Assembly: GCA_019188255.1 (NCBI GenBank)
Contig: JAETXT010000002.1
Span: 4,588,001 to 4,652,000 of the forward strand
Direction of reading: 5' to 3'
DNA length: 64,000 bases
Origin: Verticillium longisporum
Lineage: Eukaryota; Ascomycota; Sordariomycetes; Glomerellales; Plectosphaerellaceae
This document shows, in pieces, positions 11,500 to 22,433 of this stretch (positions within the stretch are counted from its first letter, which is position 1; each line of letters opens with the position of its first letter). The translations under genes and the position numbers were made by a program. Under the pieces are notes generated by a model. The model saw only the letters and a program-made list of their open reading frames with translations, had not been told where the DNA came from and made no database searches.

Positions 11500-12060
11500 A
11501 TGCACGAAACCACAGCGCCAGCCTCTGTAGAATCCAGGCGACAACACGACACTGGCTTCCCCGAACCTTTTAATGGCGGTATGTCATGCATCCCAAGTGT
11601 CATTGCCTTCTCTTTCTCGTTGCTGATCATGGTCCCAGTCTCCAACACAACCTTGCCACATCCCGAGGCCGATCTCTCACCCAACGCCTTCATCTCCCAA
11701 GACGACCTCACCGCAGGCAAAATCGGCAAGCGACGCTCTATTCGACGCAGGCACAAGCGAACCATCAGCCACGGCCGCATCACGCCCCAGATGGAGGCCA
11801 AGTACCACATCGACCCATTGCTCGAAGAGGACGAAGATGCGCCCGACTCGATGATGGACGGCACGGACGGTCTTCGATCACGGTCGGGCTCTAGCATTCA
11901 CCCGATGGCGCCCGTCATGAGCATTTCCACCGGCCGCCCGAGCACAAGCCGCGACGGTGACAGCGTCTTCTCGCACGGCGCCGGCGACTCGTCTCCAACG
12001 ATGTCGGAGGGCTCGCACAGACCCAGCTTCATGCGGAGGAAGCTGCGATTCCTCAAGTAG
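11500..12060 (+). CDS. Small conserved-type hypothetical protein, one intron
   Basis: ATG at 11500. A 60-bp intron (11579-11638; GTATGT donor, tgctgat branch-like site, CCCAG acceptor) is predicted because reading through it adds a lone hydrophobic stretch (VIAFSFSLLIMV) to an otherwise hydrophilic protein. Spliced, the product is 166 residues: a short N-terminal part, a strongly basic patch (GKRRSIRRRHKRTISHG), an acidic segment (LLEEDEDAPDS), Ser-rich disorder, and a basic C-terminus ending RRKLRFLK. I recognise no domain. The basic patches could be nuclear-localising, but that is inference. The gene converges with the HIU hydrolase gene downstream. Confidence 0.7.
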   Translation: MHETTAPASVESRRQHDTGFPEPFNGGMSCIPSVIAFSFSLLIMVPVSNTTLPHPEADLSPNAFISQDDLTAGKIGKRRSIRRRHKRTISHGRITPQMEAKYHIDPLLEEDEDAPDSMMDGTDGLRSRSGSSIHPMAPVMSISTGRPSTSRDGDSVFSHGAGDSSPTMSEGSHRPSFMRRKLRFLK

Positions 12061-12496
12061 GACTGGGACAGCCGTACCGAAGCGACACACCGCAGGCACA
12101 CGGTGGACTCTGGCCAGCGGCGGAGTTGATGAGCGTCGCTATCACGACGATGACACGGCCTTTTTACTTAACGAACAAAAACTTGGGATTTCAGCATGGT
12201 GTTCACGGGAGGCGTTGATTTGGGACTATTGGTTGAACTCGGGTTGGAAAGGTCAAGAAAAGACATGGTCGGAACGCGCGCGGACAAAGGAACATGGCGA
12301 AGCATCCACGGCAGCTGGCCGCATCCCTTTCCGCCTCGCACTAGCGACACGGCTACAGACAGCACAACCGCTACAGCAGGTTAAAATAGCAATGACATAA
12401 TATCTTGATTCTACGAGAGAGCGCTCGTGTGTAGTTGGCGCCCAGCTAAATCATCGTTCCCTGTTGATCACTCCGCTCCGCTCCGATCAGCTCAGC
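12061..12496. other. Intergenic region between convergent genes
   Basis: These 436 bases separate the stop of the 11500 gene from the stop of the minus-strand HIU hydrolase gene. They presumably hold both 3' untranslated regions. Nothing else is recognised. Confidence 0.4.
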
Positions 12497-12931
12497 TTAA
12501 CTTCCGCGGTAGGTGCTGTAGCTGTAGGGCGACAGCAGGAGCGGCACGTGATACCCCTGGCCCTGCTGGACGGTGAAGACGACGTGGACCTCGGGGAAGA
12601 AGGTCTCGGTACCCTGGCCCTCAAAGTAGGCGCCCGTGTCGAAGCGCAAGGTCCAGCGCGAGGTGGGCCCGCCGGCGAGCCCGCCGAGCACGTCGTCGAG
12701 CGTGTAGACGGGGACGTCGCCCGACGCCGTGGCGGCGCTGTAGGGCAGCCAGGTCTTGACGCGGCCGTCGTCGTCCGTGATGGACTCGAAGGTCCTGGGG
12801 GTGGCGGCCGTCGTGATGCCGGCGTCGGGCGCCGAGGGCGGCGTGTGTGTCAGCTGCACGCGGAGGGCGCGCGCCGGGCGGCCGGCTGTCGTGTCGAGGA
12901 CGTGGCAGGTGATGCGGTCTTTTGTGGCCAT
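12497..12931 (-). CDS. 5-hydroxyisourate hydrolase (transthyretin-like)
   Basis: A single-exon protein of 144 residues, the normal size for this family. The N-terminal signature HVLDTTAGRPA and the C-terminal signature YSTYRGS, which ends the protein, are the two hallmark motifs that line the active site (N-terminal His, Arg, and the terminal YRGS). The enzyme hydrolyses 5-hydroxyisourate, the product of urate oxidase, to OHCU in the uric-acid branch of purine degradation. It usually works in peroxisomes or cytosol; this copy ends in GS and has no SKL-type PTS1. Possible GATA-factor sites (CGATAG near 13122 and TGATAG near 13340) lie upstream, but they are short and common. The next purine-degradation gene in the window, ureidoglycolate lyase, is 9 kb away. 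Confidence 0.93.
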   Translation of the reverse strand: MATKDRITCHVLDTTAGRPARALRVQLTHTPPSAPDAGITTAATPRTFESITDDDGRVKTWLPYSAATASGDVPVYTLDDVLGGLAGGPTSRWTLRFDTGAYFEGQGTETFFPEVHVVFTVQQGQGYHVPLLLSPYSYSTYRGS

Positions 12932-14130
12932 GTTTGCGGTGACGGACTTTTGTATGCGAAGAAGCGGCCCTTTTTCTTTTTAGTGGTTGCTGTCCTGTGT
13001 GTGAAGGAGAACGTGAGGGATGAGGTTGTGCTTTTGGAGGCTGAGATTCGGCGCGAAGTGGGATGACATGGTCGGGATGGCGGGGTAGCTCAGTAGCTGG
13101 GTCCCGACGGACTGGCCCACTACTATCGCGGTGTTCCCCGATGAGCGATATGGGAAGGGGAGCTGAACCCAACGGGCGCACTGGCACTGCCGTGAGATGG
13201 ATATTTTTGCATTCTTGGAAGCGTGCCTCGTGGTACGCGAGCTGGGTCCAATTGATCTGCTGAAGGTGGATAGCTACATGAGGTACCGGCATTGCCCTTG
13301 CGTCTTGCGAACCCGAACAGCGTGCTTTGGGTGTGGTGATAGTTGATATGTGAGCAACGCATGCGGCCAGCTGTGATTGAGTACTCTCCTTCTATTCTCT
13401 CCTATTCTGCTTCCCAACTCACACAAGGATAAACAGAGTCTACGTTACATACGACATAATGAAAACCTGCTCCCTTAACGACACGTGCTAGCCTGATACT
13501 GAGTGAGATACCCCCCTAGAGATCTTAGTCTCAGGAGCAATGAGGTATTGGGACATGGCTAAGGGCCTGAACCTGGTTCACGAAGTCGTCTACTCGCCGA
13601 GCGCTCGCAGTTGGTAACAGTCTACCAGAGACTTTGACTTATCTCCCCCCAGTCCCTGGTAATCTAGTTATGTTTTGACAGGTATTCGAACCCTTCCGCT
13701 TAGTTCATACCGAGTCCTCTGCGATCGTATTACGTTCCCTCGGGCTGGGCCTCCTCATATTGAAGGTCATAAGTAGGTTAATCTGCGGTAAAGGAATATC
13801 TGATATTGGTCTCTTAAATTCCTCGTATACCTATCAGACAGCTGTCGAACCTAGAAACTCTCGTATCACTTTCATCATATCCACTGCATTCAGTATATCA
13901 TATTCTCACCACGCTATTTAGGCGTGATTCGATTATCGATTAATGCGAGTCTTTGTAGTATCTTGATGAGAAACAGCAAAACAGACGGTTGACCTGGAAA
14001 TATTTAGGACCTGCAAACAAGATGTCGAGAGAAATGCGAAGGCCATTGCCATTTCATGCGCATGACGGTGCCTGCTAGTCTCCCACAGCCAAAAAGGAGG
14101 ACCCAATGAGTCGTCGCAAGTTGTGCATCA
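12932..14130. other. Intergenic region upstream of the HIU hydrolase gene
   Basis: This 1.2-kb stretch holds the promoter and 5' leader of the minus-strand HIU hydrolase gene and the 3' flank of the GMC pseudogene. Possible GATA sites lie near 13122 and 13340. From about 13480 to 13980 the DNA becomes more AT-rich with no coding signal. No gene is recognised. Confidence 0.4.
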
Positions 14131-16428
14131 TCATCCTTGGTCCCGGTCTCGGCGACCAGGCGAGCCAGAGCCAACATCACGTAGAATTGACGTGGCGGCC
14201 TGGAAGACAACAATGATTAGCATTTGATACCTGAAACGCTCTTCTCATGCTATAACATACTTTTTCAGCAAGGGCGTACACAGTACTCGAGGTGTGAGCA
14301 GCGGGAAGCAAGGGGATGACACTAGCATCCACAACCCGGAGGTTCTTCACGCCGTGGACGCGAAACTTATCGTCGACAACGCCGCCTGCGCTCCGAGGGC
14401 CCACAGAGCAAGTGCCGGCGTAGTGGGCAAACGTAGCAAGGTTTTGTCGGACGTACGATTCAATATCCGCATCGCTCGAGACGCCGGGCCCGGGAACAAT
14501 TTCAACGGGAGAGAGCTGTGAAATGGCTTCAGTGCTAACGATAGCCCTCGCGAACTTGAATGCATCGACTATAACCGCGAGGTCGAGGGGGTTACTTAGG
14601 TAGCCGGGGTCAACGGCAGGGAAATCGAAGGAGTCATTCGATACCAGCTTAACTGATCCTCGCGAGAAGGGGTGCTGCGCGGCAAAAACCATCGTCCCTT
14701 CGCTCCAGAACATTTCCATAGGAGTTTAGGTGTCCGCTACAAGACCCTCGGTGAGTAGAGCGTGTTGCTTTCTGTATCCACGAACGACCGACTTCGGAGT
14801 ATCAGCTGGGAGGAATTGTGTAGCGTCCTGGGCTTAGGCGGATTTATAGAGCTCAGGTGCCCTAGTACTGAAGTTTAAGGTAGGCAGGAACATGAGAAAC
14901 TCGCCACCGGGGTTTGCGTACGGGCCAGTGCGGTTGCTTATATATTCAGCCATCATTTCGGCAGCGAAGGTTGGGTCAGACAGATTACCCCCATTAAGAG
15001 GAGAGTTGACTGAAAAGTGTTAGCACAGGTTCTGGTGGAAAGCCGCTATGGGGTGGCATAGATGACCGCAGGAACGTACTCAGGTTAACCGAGACAAGAA
15101 GGGGGTGGTCTTGGAGGTTGCGCCCAACGGCCGGGAGGTCCACAACCGACTGAACGCCATGAGCCTTCAGCTCCTCAGCATCCCTAATTCCAGAGAGCTG
15201 GAGAATCTGCGGCGAAAAGATCGCGCCAGCAGACACAATAACCTCCTTCCGAGCCTTAATAGTGCGACGAGTCGAGCTCGAATTCTCAACAAACTTACGC
15301 ATATGTGAGCTTCTAGACAAAACTAGCTTACAACAATCATACACATACCTGAACACCAACAGCACGGCCACGCTCGATTTGAACCTTGGTCACATGTGCA
15401 TTTTGGATTAGCCTGAAATTGGCCCTCTTCGCTGCGACATCGTAGTGCGCGATGCGTGCGGAGCTTCGGGCGTTCCGGGGGGTCTGGGAATGTGTCGTAA
15501 AAAAGCCGCCGGACACGTCGCCGCCAGAGCCATCCTTCAGGACCCGGATGCCAAGCTCTCGAGCGGCAGATACAATGTTGTCTGTTGCAAGTCAACTCAG
15601 CTTCTGGCAGGTACTGCCGTGGATGATGTGGACTCACTGACGGACGGCCACCAGAAGGGAGAGTAGCCGGCAAAAACATTTCCTTTCGTGCCACGGAGAG
15701 AGTTGTCCCAAGTGACGTTGAAGTTTTCCACAATATCCTCGTTAGGACGACTGAATATCTCACTCTGTAAGATGTTAGAGCCGATATCAAGAGTATTGGC
15801 TTCGACGACATGCCTTGACAAAGTTTTTGAACATGTCAGCCCAGCCCCACCTACTCTCGGTGAAATGCTTCCAGCGGTCGAAGTCGCCGACGGAGCCTCT
15901 GACAAACACCATCTGGTTGATAAGTCTTCCGCCTCCAACGCCCCTGCCCGAAGGCAGGGCAATCGACCTGTTGCCAGTGTCTGCGGCCGGGGAACTCGTC
16001 AAGTTCCAGTTGTACTTACTGCCGGCCGCAGTACCAGCTAGGCCAGGGATCGTGATGATGTCCTCCTGCCCATCCCTGTTACGAGTCAGTTATCTCTAGT
16101 CAGGGGACTCAGGAATACTGAGATCTCACAGCTGACCAGCCTCAAGCAAAAGCACTCGAAACTCTAGCGAACCTGTTAGTCATGATGCGTCCGAAAGACT
16201 TTTGTGTATAGAGTAGGTACCTCGGCTCGCGGTCAGACGGTTGGCAAGTGTCGAGCCAGCTACACCCGCGCCGACAATAATGTAGTCGTACACCTCCTCC
16301 CGAACAGTCGACTTGGGATACCGACGCTGCACATCAGATGGCGCTAGTTGGGGACTGAGACCGGGTGACGGAGCTGAAGGCATCGCTGCCAAGCAGCCAG
16401 CGATGGCCAGGAGAGATACGATATGCAT
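14131..16428 (-). pseudogene. Secreted GMC oxidoreductase, disrupted by two in-frame stops
   Basis: Eight exons can be joined in phase: 16221-16428, 16130-16172, 15814-16075, 15638-15764, 15349-15581, 15080-15293, 14261-15009 and 14131-14199. Together they make 635 codons, normal for the family. The product starts with a signal peptide (MHIVSLLAIAGCLA), then the FAD-binding dinucleotide motif DYIIVGAGVAGSTLANRL, the GMC segment SGRGVGGGRLINQMVFVRG, the second signature VSAGAIFSPQILQLSGI, and a C-terminal half with GTCSVGP, LRVVDASVIP and the catalytic-type His in AAHTSSTVYA. Exon 7 carries two TAA stops (plus positions 14834-14836 and 14726-14728). Both would be CAA (Gln) with a single C-to-T change in a CpA context. 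All other splice sites look intact, so the loss seems recent. The third intron uses a GC donor (15765-15813). Substrate is not predictable; aryl-alcohol, glucose and choline oxidases or dehydrogenases share this fold. Confidence 0.85.
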
Positions 16429-19086
16429 GTCGATTGGTTTTTTCAACGGTTTCAGATGGGCGTGTGATGACAATGCAGATGAAGATAGGCTCGTCTTTGG
16501 ACAGGAAGAGGGCTTAAATATAGGGAAAGTGAATAACACTTCGGACTCACCGGGTTGACTTCAACTGTTTGTTGCTCTCTACATGGGGCTGAGATAGATA
16601 CACGCGTCAGGCGCAGACCACGTCCTCGCGTTCCCTATCATGAAGTTCCCGACGCCAGTCGTGATCCATGGTTCGGGGAATGCTTGAACCTTGTCATCGG
16701 TCTTGACCTCGGAGGATGTCATCTCCGCAAGAAGATGGTCCGAATGCATCTGCAATACCTCAAGCGGAGCATGTGGGGAGCTTTCAAAGTGTGGGACACC
16801 GATGGACATGTGGGACGCTTCAAGGCGTCTTTGGTTGTGCTGTGCCCGAAATTTGAGACGACAAGACGATGAAGGCTGGGGACTTGGATGTGGTGTTAGA
16901 ACGACACAGCCTCGAGCCGAACAGATGGGCTGAACTCAAAGCCAATGACAATTCACTACCGGTCAGTCTTGCCATAGGTACTCATCGAGACCCCTGGATC
17001 AAGCCCGGTGTTTAGCCCGATCTGGCGGTACCTTGGCCTCCCAAGTTGGTAGCGGCTGCCGCAGACCAGGCACCACGTGCTCATCCTCATCGGCACTGCA
17101 TAGCTCCTAAATCCTAAATGGCTGCCTAACTAGCCGCCAATGACTACGCTATCTTTGGGGGGTTGACGCGCGAAGGACTGCGCCCTCATTCAATGCCATG
17201 CACACGTCATCGTCCTCGGCCGCAAAGTTACTGATAGAAGCAGTGCCAGCGACCAGTACGGCATGATTCAATGTCCGGCGGCCCAATGCGATTCCCCGGG
17301 GACGGAGACCAGTTTGTCTGTGTTTCTGTGAAGCCAATTCGCGATTGTGCCGACTCTCCGAACCCGGTAGAAAGGGGAATTGAGTGAAAGTCCGTCTGGC
17401 TTCCAGAAAGAAATCTGCACTTGGGGTTGTTTCGACAGAAGGCAGGTTTGACTATATTCTCATGCTGCAGGTTGAGAAGAATATTTCCAGTATCAACCCC
17501 AAGACCTCGACGACTCCACCAACGCCATCCTGACGATTATAGTATTCAGACCACACGGGTGGTGGGGAGGCCTACGTTGTTGACAACAGCGCAGGCGCCC
17601 TTCTTCAGATTCCATTACTGGAGGGCCCATCATGACAGATCTGGTCTTGGGGCCTGGAACCCTTAATACGGTGGTGGGGCTTGAAGGATAGCAACAGAGC
17701 TGCAGACATTGCTTGGTAAGTCTGACTTAGGCAATCGAGCCCCAGTAAGTAAAGGAAATATGAAAGTTCATGCTTCATGATTGCGGACATTTATTCTGAA
17801 TCTACGAAGTCGGGTAGACGGGTCTTGTGGCAGTTGGATGAGCCTGTAGTATGGGTGAGACCATGCAGCCACCCCGCTTACGAAATTTCACGACCTGACC
17901 GTCATAGAGATAGACCTGTGGTTCATTCCCGCTGTCGACTTGATATGCTTCAGATGAGACTTGTCGATTCTAGGGGTTGTCTTCCTTTCACTTGACATAT
18001 TCGCTAGCTAGGCGGTTGGCTATGGCAGCCCCCACGACTTTGTTGCGACTCAAATCAAATCAACCCCTGGCTCTGCAAGTTACGCATCTCACCTATTTCT
18101 TTCCATTGAAAGTCATTCATCCACTGTTAGCTGAGAGGTATTCAGCATGCATTACCTGCTAGCTTCATGAGGAAGAAGAACAGCCTTTGCGCAAACACTG
18201 ACATTACTGAAAGTATCGCCAAATGAAGTACTCAATAGCCGCTGAAGGCTTAAGGGTGTTAGCGTCACTCTTCATTTCACAGCAGCGCGGCATTGCGTCA
18301 TCATGGTCTGTTGCATCCACAAGCGGGAAGCAGCCAAGGACAAACGAGTGGCTCCCAACCAGAACCAGAGCAGTCAGTCACCATCAGATCACAGACACAG
18401 ACGCAGCTTCCAAGACGAGCCCAAGACGAGCCCAAGACGAGCCGAGAAGGGGCCCAGATGCCCTAAGCCACGTCCAGACCAATGGCCACCGTGATACCAA
18501 CATCTTCCGGTCATCGTCATGGGCCTTCCCGTCTGCTGCACTGCATCATTGCGCCCGCCTTTGTCTTCGCTGGCGGTCTGGGCAGCGTACTTTTAAGGTT
18601 TATTTCAAGGTTATTCGATCCCCTCGGTACTTCGATCCGCCAGCCTTCCAGGCACGTCCCCACGTGTACCTCGTCCCCCTTGGCCACATCACGCCGTGGC
18701 ACACAGACTAGGCCCAGGCCGGGGGAACGCCCAGCACCAGCAGCAATCACAACACGGGCAAACGTCAGCCTGGCCCTGACCACCGTCGGTCTTGGTATCG
18801 TCTCGTCAAGCCCTTGGCATCCCGACGCTGACGTATCCGTTCTCTGCATCCTCTCGCGTCTTTTTCGCCGTACCGTTGGAGACTGCTGGGCACGATGAGT
18901 TTTCTCTTGACGATCCATGTCCACACTCGTCCTCATCGCTCTCTTCGTCCCTGCTGGCCCTCTTGATCTTCCTTTAACTCGCTCGTCCACCGTCCCCTAC
19001 GTCTCACGACACCACGAGCATCATCGCCATCCTGCCGTGAGACAACCATAGCAGCAGCAGCAGCAGCAGTGGCAACCGCCCACTTC
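16429..19086. other. Long intergenic region between divergent GMC and Nox genes
   Basis: It contains the promoters of the minus-strand GMC pseudogene and the plus-strand Nox gene. From about 18480 onward it is pyrimidine-rich (5' leader of the Nox gene), ending in a (CAG)7 run at about 19050-19069. A 12-bp tandem repeat lies at about 18416-18450. A few short frames at 16555-16933 and 17421-17790 have no recognisable domain, so no gene is called. Confidence 0.4.
18416..18450 (+). repeat. 12-bp tandem repeat, about three copies
   Basis: The unit cccaagacgagc is repeated about three times in the leader region of the Nox gene. Confidence 0.75.
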
Positions 19087-21406
19087 ATGGCTGAACACCC
19101 CGTGCGCGACGCCAACGGCGATACCCAGTACTTGAACGACGACGAGATCAAGAAGTTTCTCGATGATCTCGACCACAATGACGACGGCTACATTGACTAC
19201 AATGAGGTAGAGCAGAAGCTCGACGCCGCACACGACGAGCTCACACCCGTCACGGCCGCCCACCATGTCACCAAACGCGATCACGATTCTGAAAACGATC
19301 ATATTCGTCATGCCTTTCTCCGCAGCATGATGGGCTCGGAAGAGCAGCGCATCCCTCGCGACGAATTTGCCAAGCGCGTCAAGGAGTGGAAAATTCCCTC
19401 CCTCGAACAGGCCAAAAAGGAGGAGAAGCAGGAGAAGCAGTACATGAAAAGCGTGACGGTGTGGCGCCGCATCCGCGCCTACTGGGCCGTTCATGGTCCC
19501 GAGATCTGTTTCCTCGCCCTCGTCATCGGCATGCAGCTGGCCTTTGGCATCTGGCAGCTCGTCAAGTACCAGACGACGCCGGCGTACCGTGCTGCCTTTG
19601 GCTGGGGCGTCGTCATGGCCAAGACGTGCGCCGGCGCCCTCTACCCGACCTTTTTTTTCCTCATCCTCAGCATGTCGCGGTACTTTTCCACCTTCATGCG
19701 CAAGTCCTACTATGTCTCACGCTTCTTCAACTGGGATCTTTCGCAAGAGTTCCACATCCGCATCTCCTGCGTCGCCATCCTCCTCGCGACACTGCACGCC
19801 CTGGGCCACCTGACGGGCTCCTTCGTCAGTGGCAGCGACCCCAACAACGAGACTGAGGTCGCCTACCTGCTGGGCGACGACATGGTGCCCCGACCGTACA
19901 TCGAGTACGTCCGCTCCGTGCCTGGTGTTACGGGCATCACAGCTCTCGGCTGCTTCTACCTCCTCTGCATTTTGAGCATCCCGCAGGTCCGTAAATGGAA
20001 CTATGAAGTATTCCAGCTCGGCCACCTGCTGATGTTCCCCATCATCGGCCTCATGATGGCGCACGGGACCGCTCATCTCCTGCAGTGGCCCATGTTTGGC
20101 TACTTCCTCGCCTTTCCCACCCTTTTGGTTGTCGTGGAGCGCGTTGTCCGCGTTGTCCTCGGTTTCCACCGCATCAAGGCGACCATGAAGTGCCTCGACG
20201 ACGACACGGTCGAAATCACCGCCATCATCCCCAGCGAGCGTCTCTGGAGGTACAAGGCCGGACAGTACATTTTCCTCCAGGTGCCAGAGATTAGCATCTG
20301 GCAGTGGCACCCCTTTACCGTTTCTGTTTGCATCGGCAACAAGATGCAGGTGCACATCAAAACGGACGGCAACTGGACCGGCAGACTGCGCAAGCTGGGC
20401 GGGGACGCGGGCGAGTCTGAGATTGAGGTGGGCATCAACGGGCCCTTTGGTGCGCCTGCCCAGCGTTTCTACGAGTTCAACCACTCGGTCATCATCGGTG
20501 CCGGTATTGGCGTCACGCCTTTCTCCGGCATTCTTGCCGATCTGCAGGCTCACGACGACATGTCCCATGGCGGTCCCGCCCATCTCGAGGCCGGCCACCT
20601 TCAGGACCGCCACGACTCCGACGCCACGGCCGCAGACCCTGCCGATGCCTCGGGCAAGTTTGAGAAGATCACTGGTGGCGATGGCATGTTGCTCGGCTCC
20701 GACGAAGCCAAGAGGAGAAAGGCCGAAGATTGCAGCTCTCAACAGGACAACAACGAGACGCGTCCTGAGAATGACGAGTTTGTCAACGCTGACACGATCA
20801 ATACGAGTCGTCGCCCGGAGGCCGGCAAGTCGCGCGACTTTGCCGATGACTACCGCCGAGTCGATTTTCACTGGGTGGTCCGCGACAGAAACTACCTCTC
20901 GTGGCTCTCCGATCTCCTCAACGAAGTGTCGCGCAGCCAGGAGTGGCACCGCGAACACGAGGACCAGCCGCACCTCGACATTCGCATCCAGACGCACGTC
21001 ACGGCGAAACGCAAGGACATTGTCACGCACATCTACCGCTGGCTCCTCGAGATGCACCGCACCGACGACCACCCAGCCAGTCCTCTGACTGGCCTGTTGA
21101 ACCCGACACACTTTGGACGGCCCGACTTTAACGATATCCTCGACAGACACTACGACGAGATGAGGGCGTTCCGCCGGAGCAAGAGGGAGGAGGCGCGCGG
21201 AGAGAAGCCTGGCAGCAGCGCGAGGCGTGAGGGAGCCAGCGGCAGAGTACTACAAGGAGGACGAGGAGCTCAAGGTCGGCGTTTTCTACTGTGGCGCGCC
21301 AGTCGTGGGCGAGATTCTGGCGGACAAGTGCAGCGAGCTCACGACCAGGGGTCGGCATGACGGGAGCAAGATTGAGTACCACTTTATGATTGAGGTGTTT
21401 GGATAG
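19087..21406 (+). CDS. noxC: EF-hand NADPH oxidase (NoxC/Nox5-like), C-terminal frame break
   Basis: The protein makes superoxide by moving electrons from cytosolic NADPH through FAD and two haems across a membrane. An N-terminal EF-hand (DLDHNDDGYIDYNEVEQKL) marks the calcium-linked NoxC/Nox5-type class. Then come about six membrane spans of the ferric-reductase domain with haem-ligand His residues (ATLHALGHLTG, QLGHLLM, MAHGTAHLL), the FAD site HPFTVSV, and the NADPH site GAGIGVTPFSGIL. About 100 low-complexity residues are inserted between the nucleotide motifs. The long frame runs to ~21360, but the conserved tail (VGVFYCGAP to FMIEVFG) lies in another frame and stops at 21406. The shift falls between about 21164 and 21245. 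I use the ATG at 19087; an upstream exon is possible. About 770 residues. Confidence 0.9.
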
Positions 21407-21604
21407 ACATGTCGACAGCGATACATGATCAAGCGACGTCTTTTCGGCTGGACTACTGTAGACTTTTTGTTTCTCATTAATGACTCTACTATTGAGCCGT
21501 GTTTCTCACTTGTTTCGTAATGGTCATTTCCCACGCCACACTAGGTAAGGTACTGCGAAGTTCTCTCGAACATCTTCAGTCCAGCCCCACGCACCGTCCC
21601 CCCC

Positions 21605-22433
21605 TCACAGCTTCGCCAGCCCGCCGAGCCCAGACCGCTCCGGCACCTGCACGACGACGCTCCCGTCCTGGCCCGCCCCGAAGACGACCTCCTGGCAGTC
21701 CTCGTCGGCGGCCGTTGGCAAACTGGGTCACGACAAACTCGACGCTCGTGCCCTGCTGCCCCAGCGCCACCATGGGCGCATGCCAGGTGCCGGCGCCGTA
21801 CGTGACGGCCTGGCCCGTCGTCGCGACAAAGGCCCGGAGGCCGGCGAGGTCGGGCACGCCGCGACCGGGATAGCCGGAGGTTCCGGATGCGGATGCGGCG
21901 GTGCCGGGGTCGGGGTTCGGCAGGCCCTCGTCCTCGGGACCGGCGGCCTTGCTCGGCGCGACGATGACGAGGTAGCCGACGGCGGGGCTGCGGTCGGGTC
22001 CGGCCAGCGGGGCAAAGGTCTGGGTGGTAAAGGGGTGGCGCTCGAGGATGCGCACGCGGAAGAGGCCCGGGCCCTGGTGCACGACGGGCGTGTAGGGCAG
22101 CAGCGTCGAGATGGGGGGCGGCGCCGGCGGGTGCGGGTGGTCGAGGGGCCGCGCGGCGCACACGAAGAGGTTGAGGACCGGCTGGGCGGGCGTGCCGGAG
22201 GGGGCGGTCGCGTAGTGGTTCGCCGGGACCGAGGGGTGCTGGTACTTGATGGCCGAGCCCTGGTTCGCGGACACGGCGCGCAGGGCGAGGTGCGGCGGCA
22301 GCGTCGGCGAGGGAGCCACGGCCGGGTGCGGGTTCTGGATGACGTCGCCAAAGGGGGCAAAGGCCGAGGGCGTCAGGGGCACGGCGGGGATGGTCAGGTT
22401 TTGGCCGTTGAGGGAGAGCTTGATGGGCGGCAT
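21605..22433 (-). CDS. Ureidoglycolate lyase (allantoin degradation), C-terminal frame break
   Basis: ATG at 22433 begins MPPIKLSLNGQNLTIPAVPL. The AllA-type fold follows, with AFAPFGDVI near the N-terminus, LNLFVCAARPL, LERHPFTTQTFAPL, YLVIVAP, and the signature TYGAGTWHAPMVALG with its metal/substrate-region His, then VEFVVTQFANG. The enzyme splits ureidoglycolate to glyoxylate and urea, the last step of allantoin use. After FANG the frame drifts into Arg/Gly-rich sequence, while another frame gives the expected family tail (ADEDCQEVVFG to GLGGLAKL) with a stop at 21605. A net one-base shift at about 21705-21715 explains this. Length is about 275 residues. A longer in-frame extension to 22706 encodes translated microsatellites and is unlikely to be protein. 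One TGATAA (GATA-type) motif lies near 22508. Confidence 0.88.

Noticed and set aside
16579..16809. 76-codon minus-strand frame upstream of the GMC gene
   Set aside because: No ATG-led conserved domain could be recognised and there are no flanking exons. Not enough evidence for a gene or relic.
19717..21150. 477-codon minus-strand open frame across NoxC
   Set aside because: It is antisense to conserved Nox motifs, with Val/Asp/Glu-rich mirror composition and no domain.
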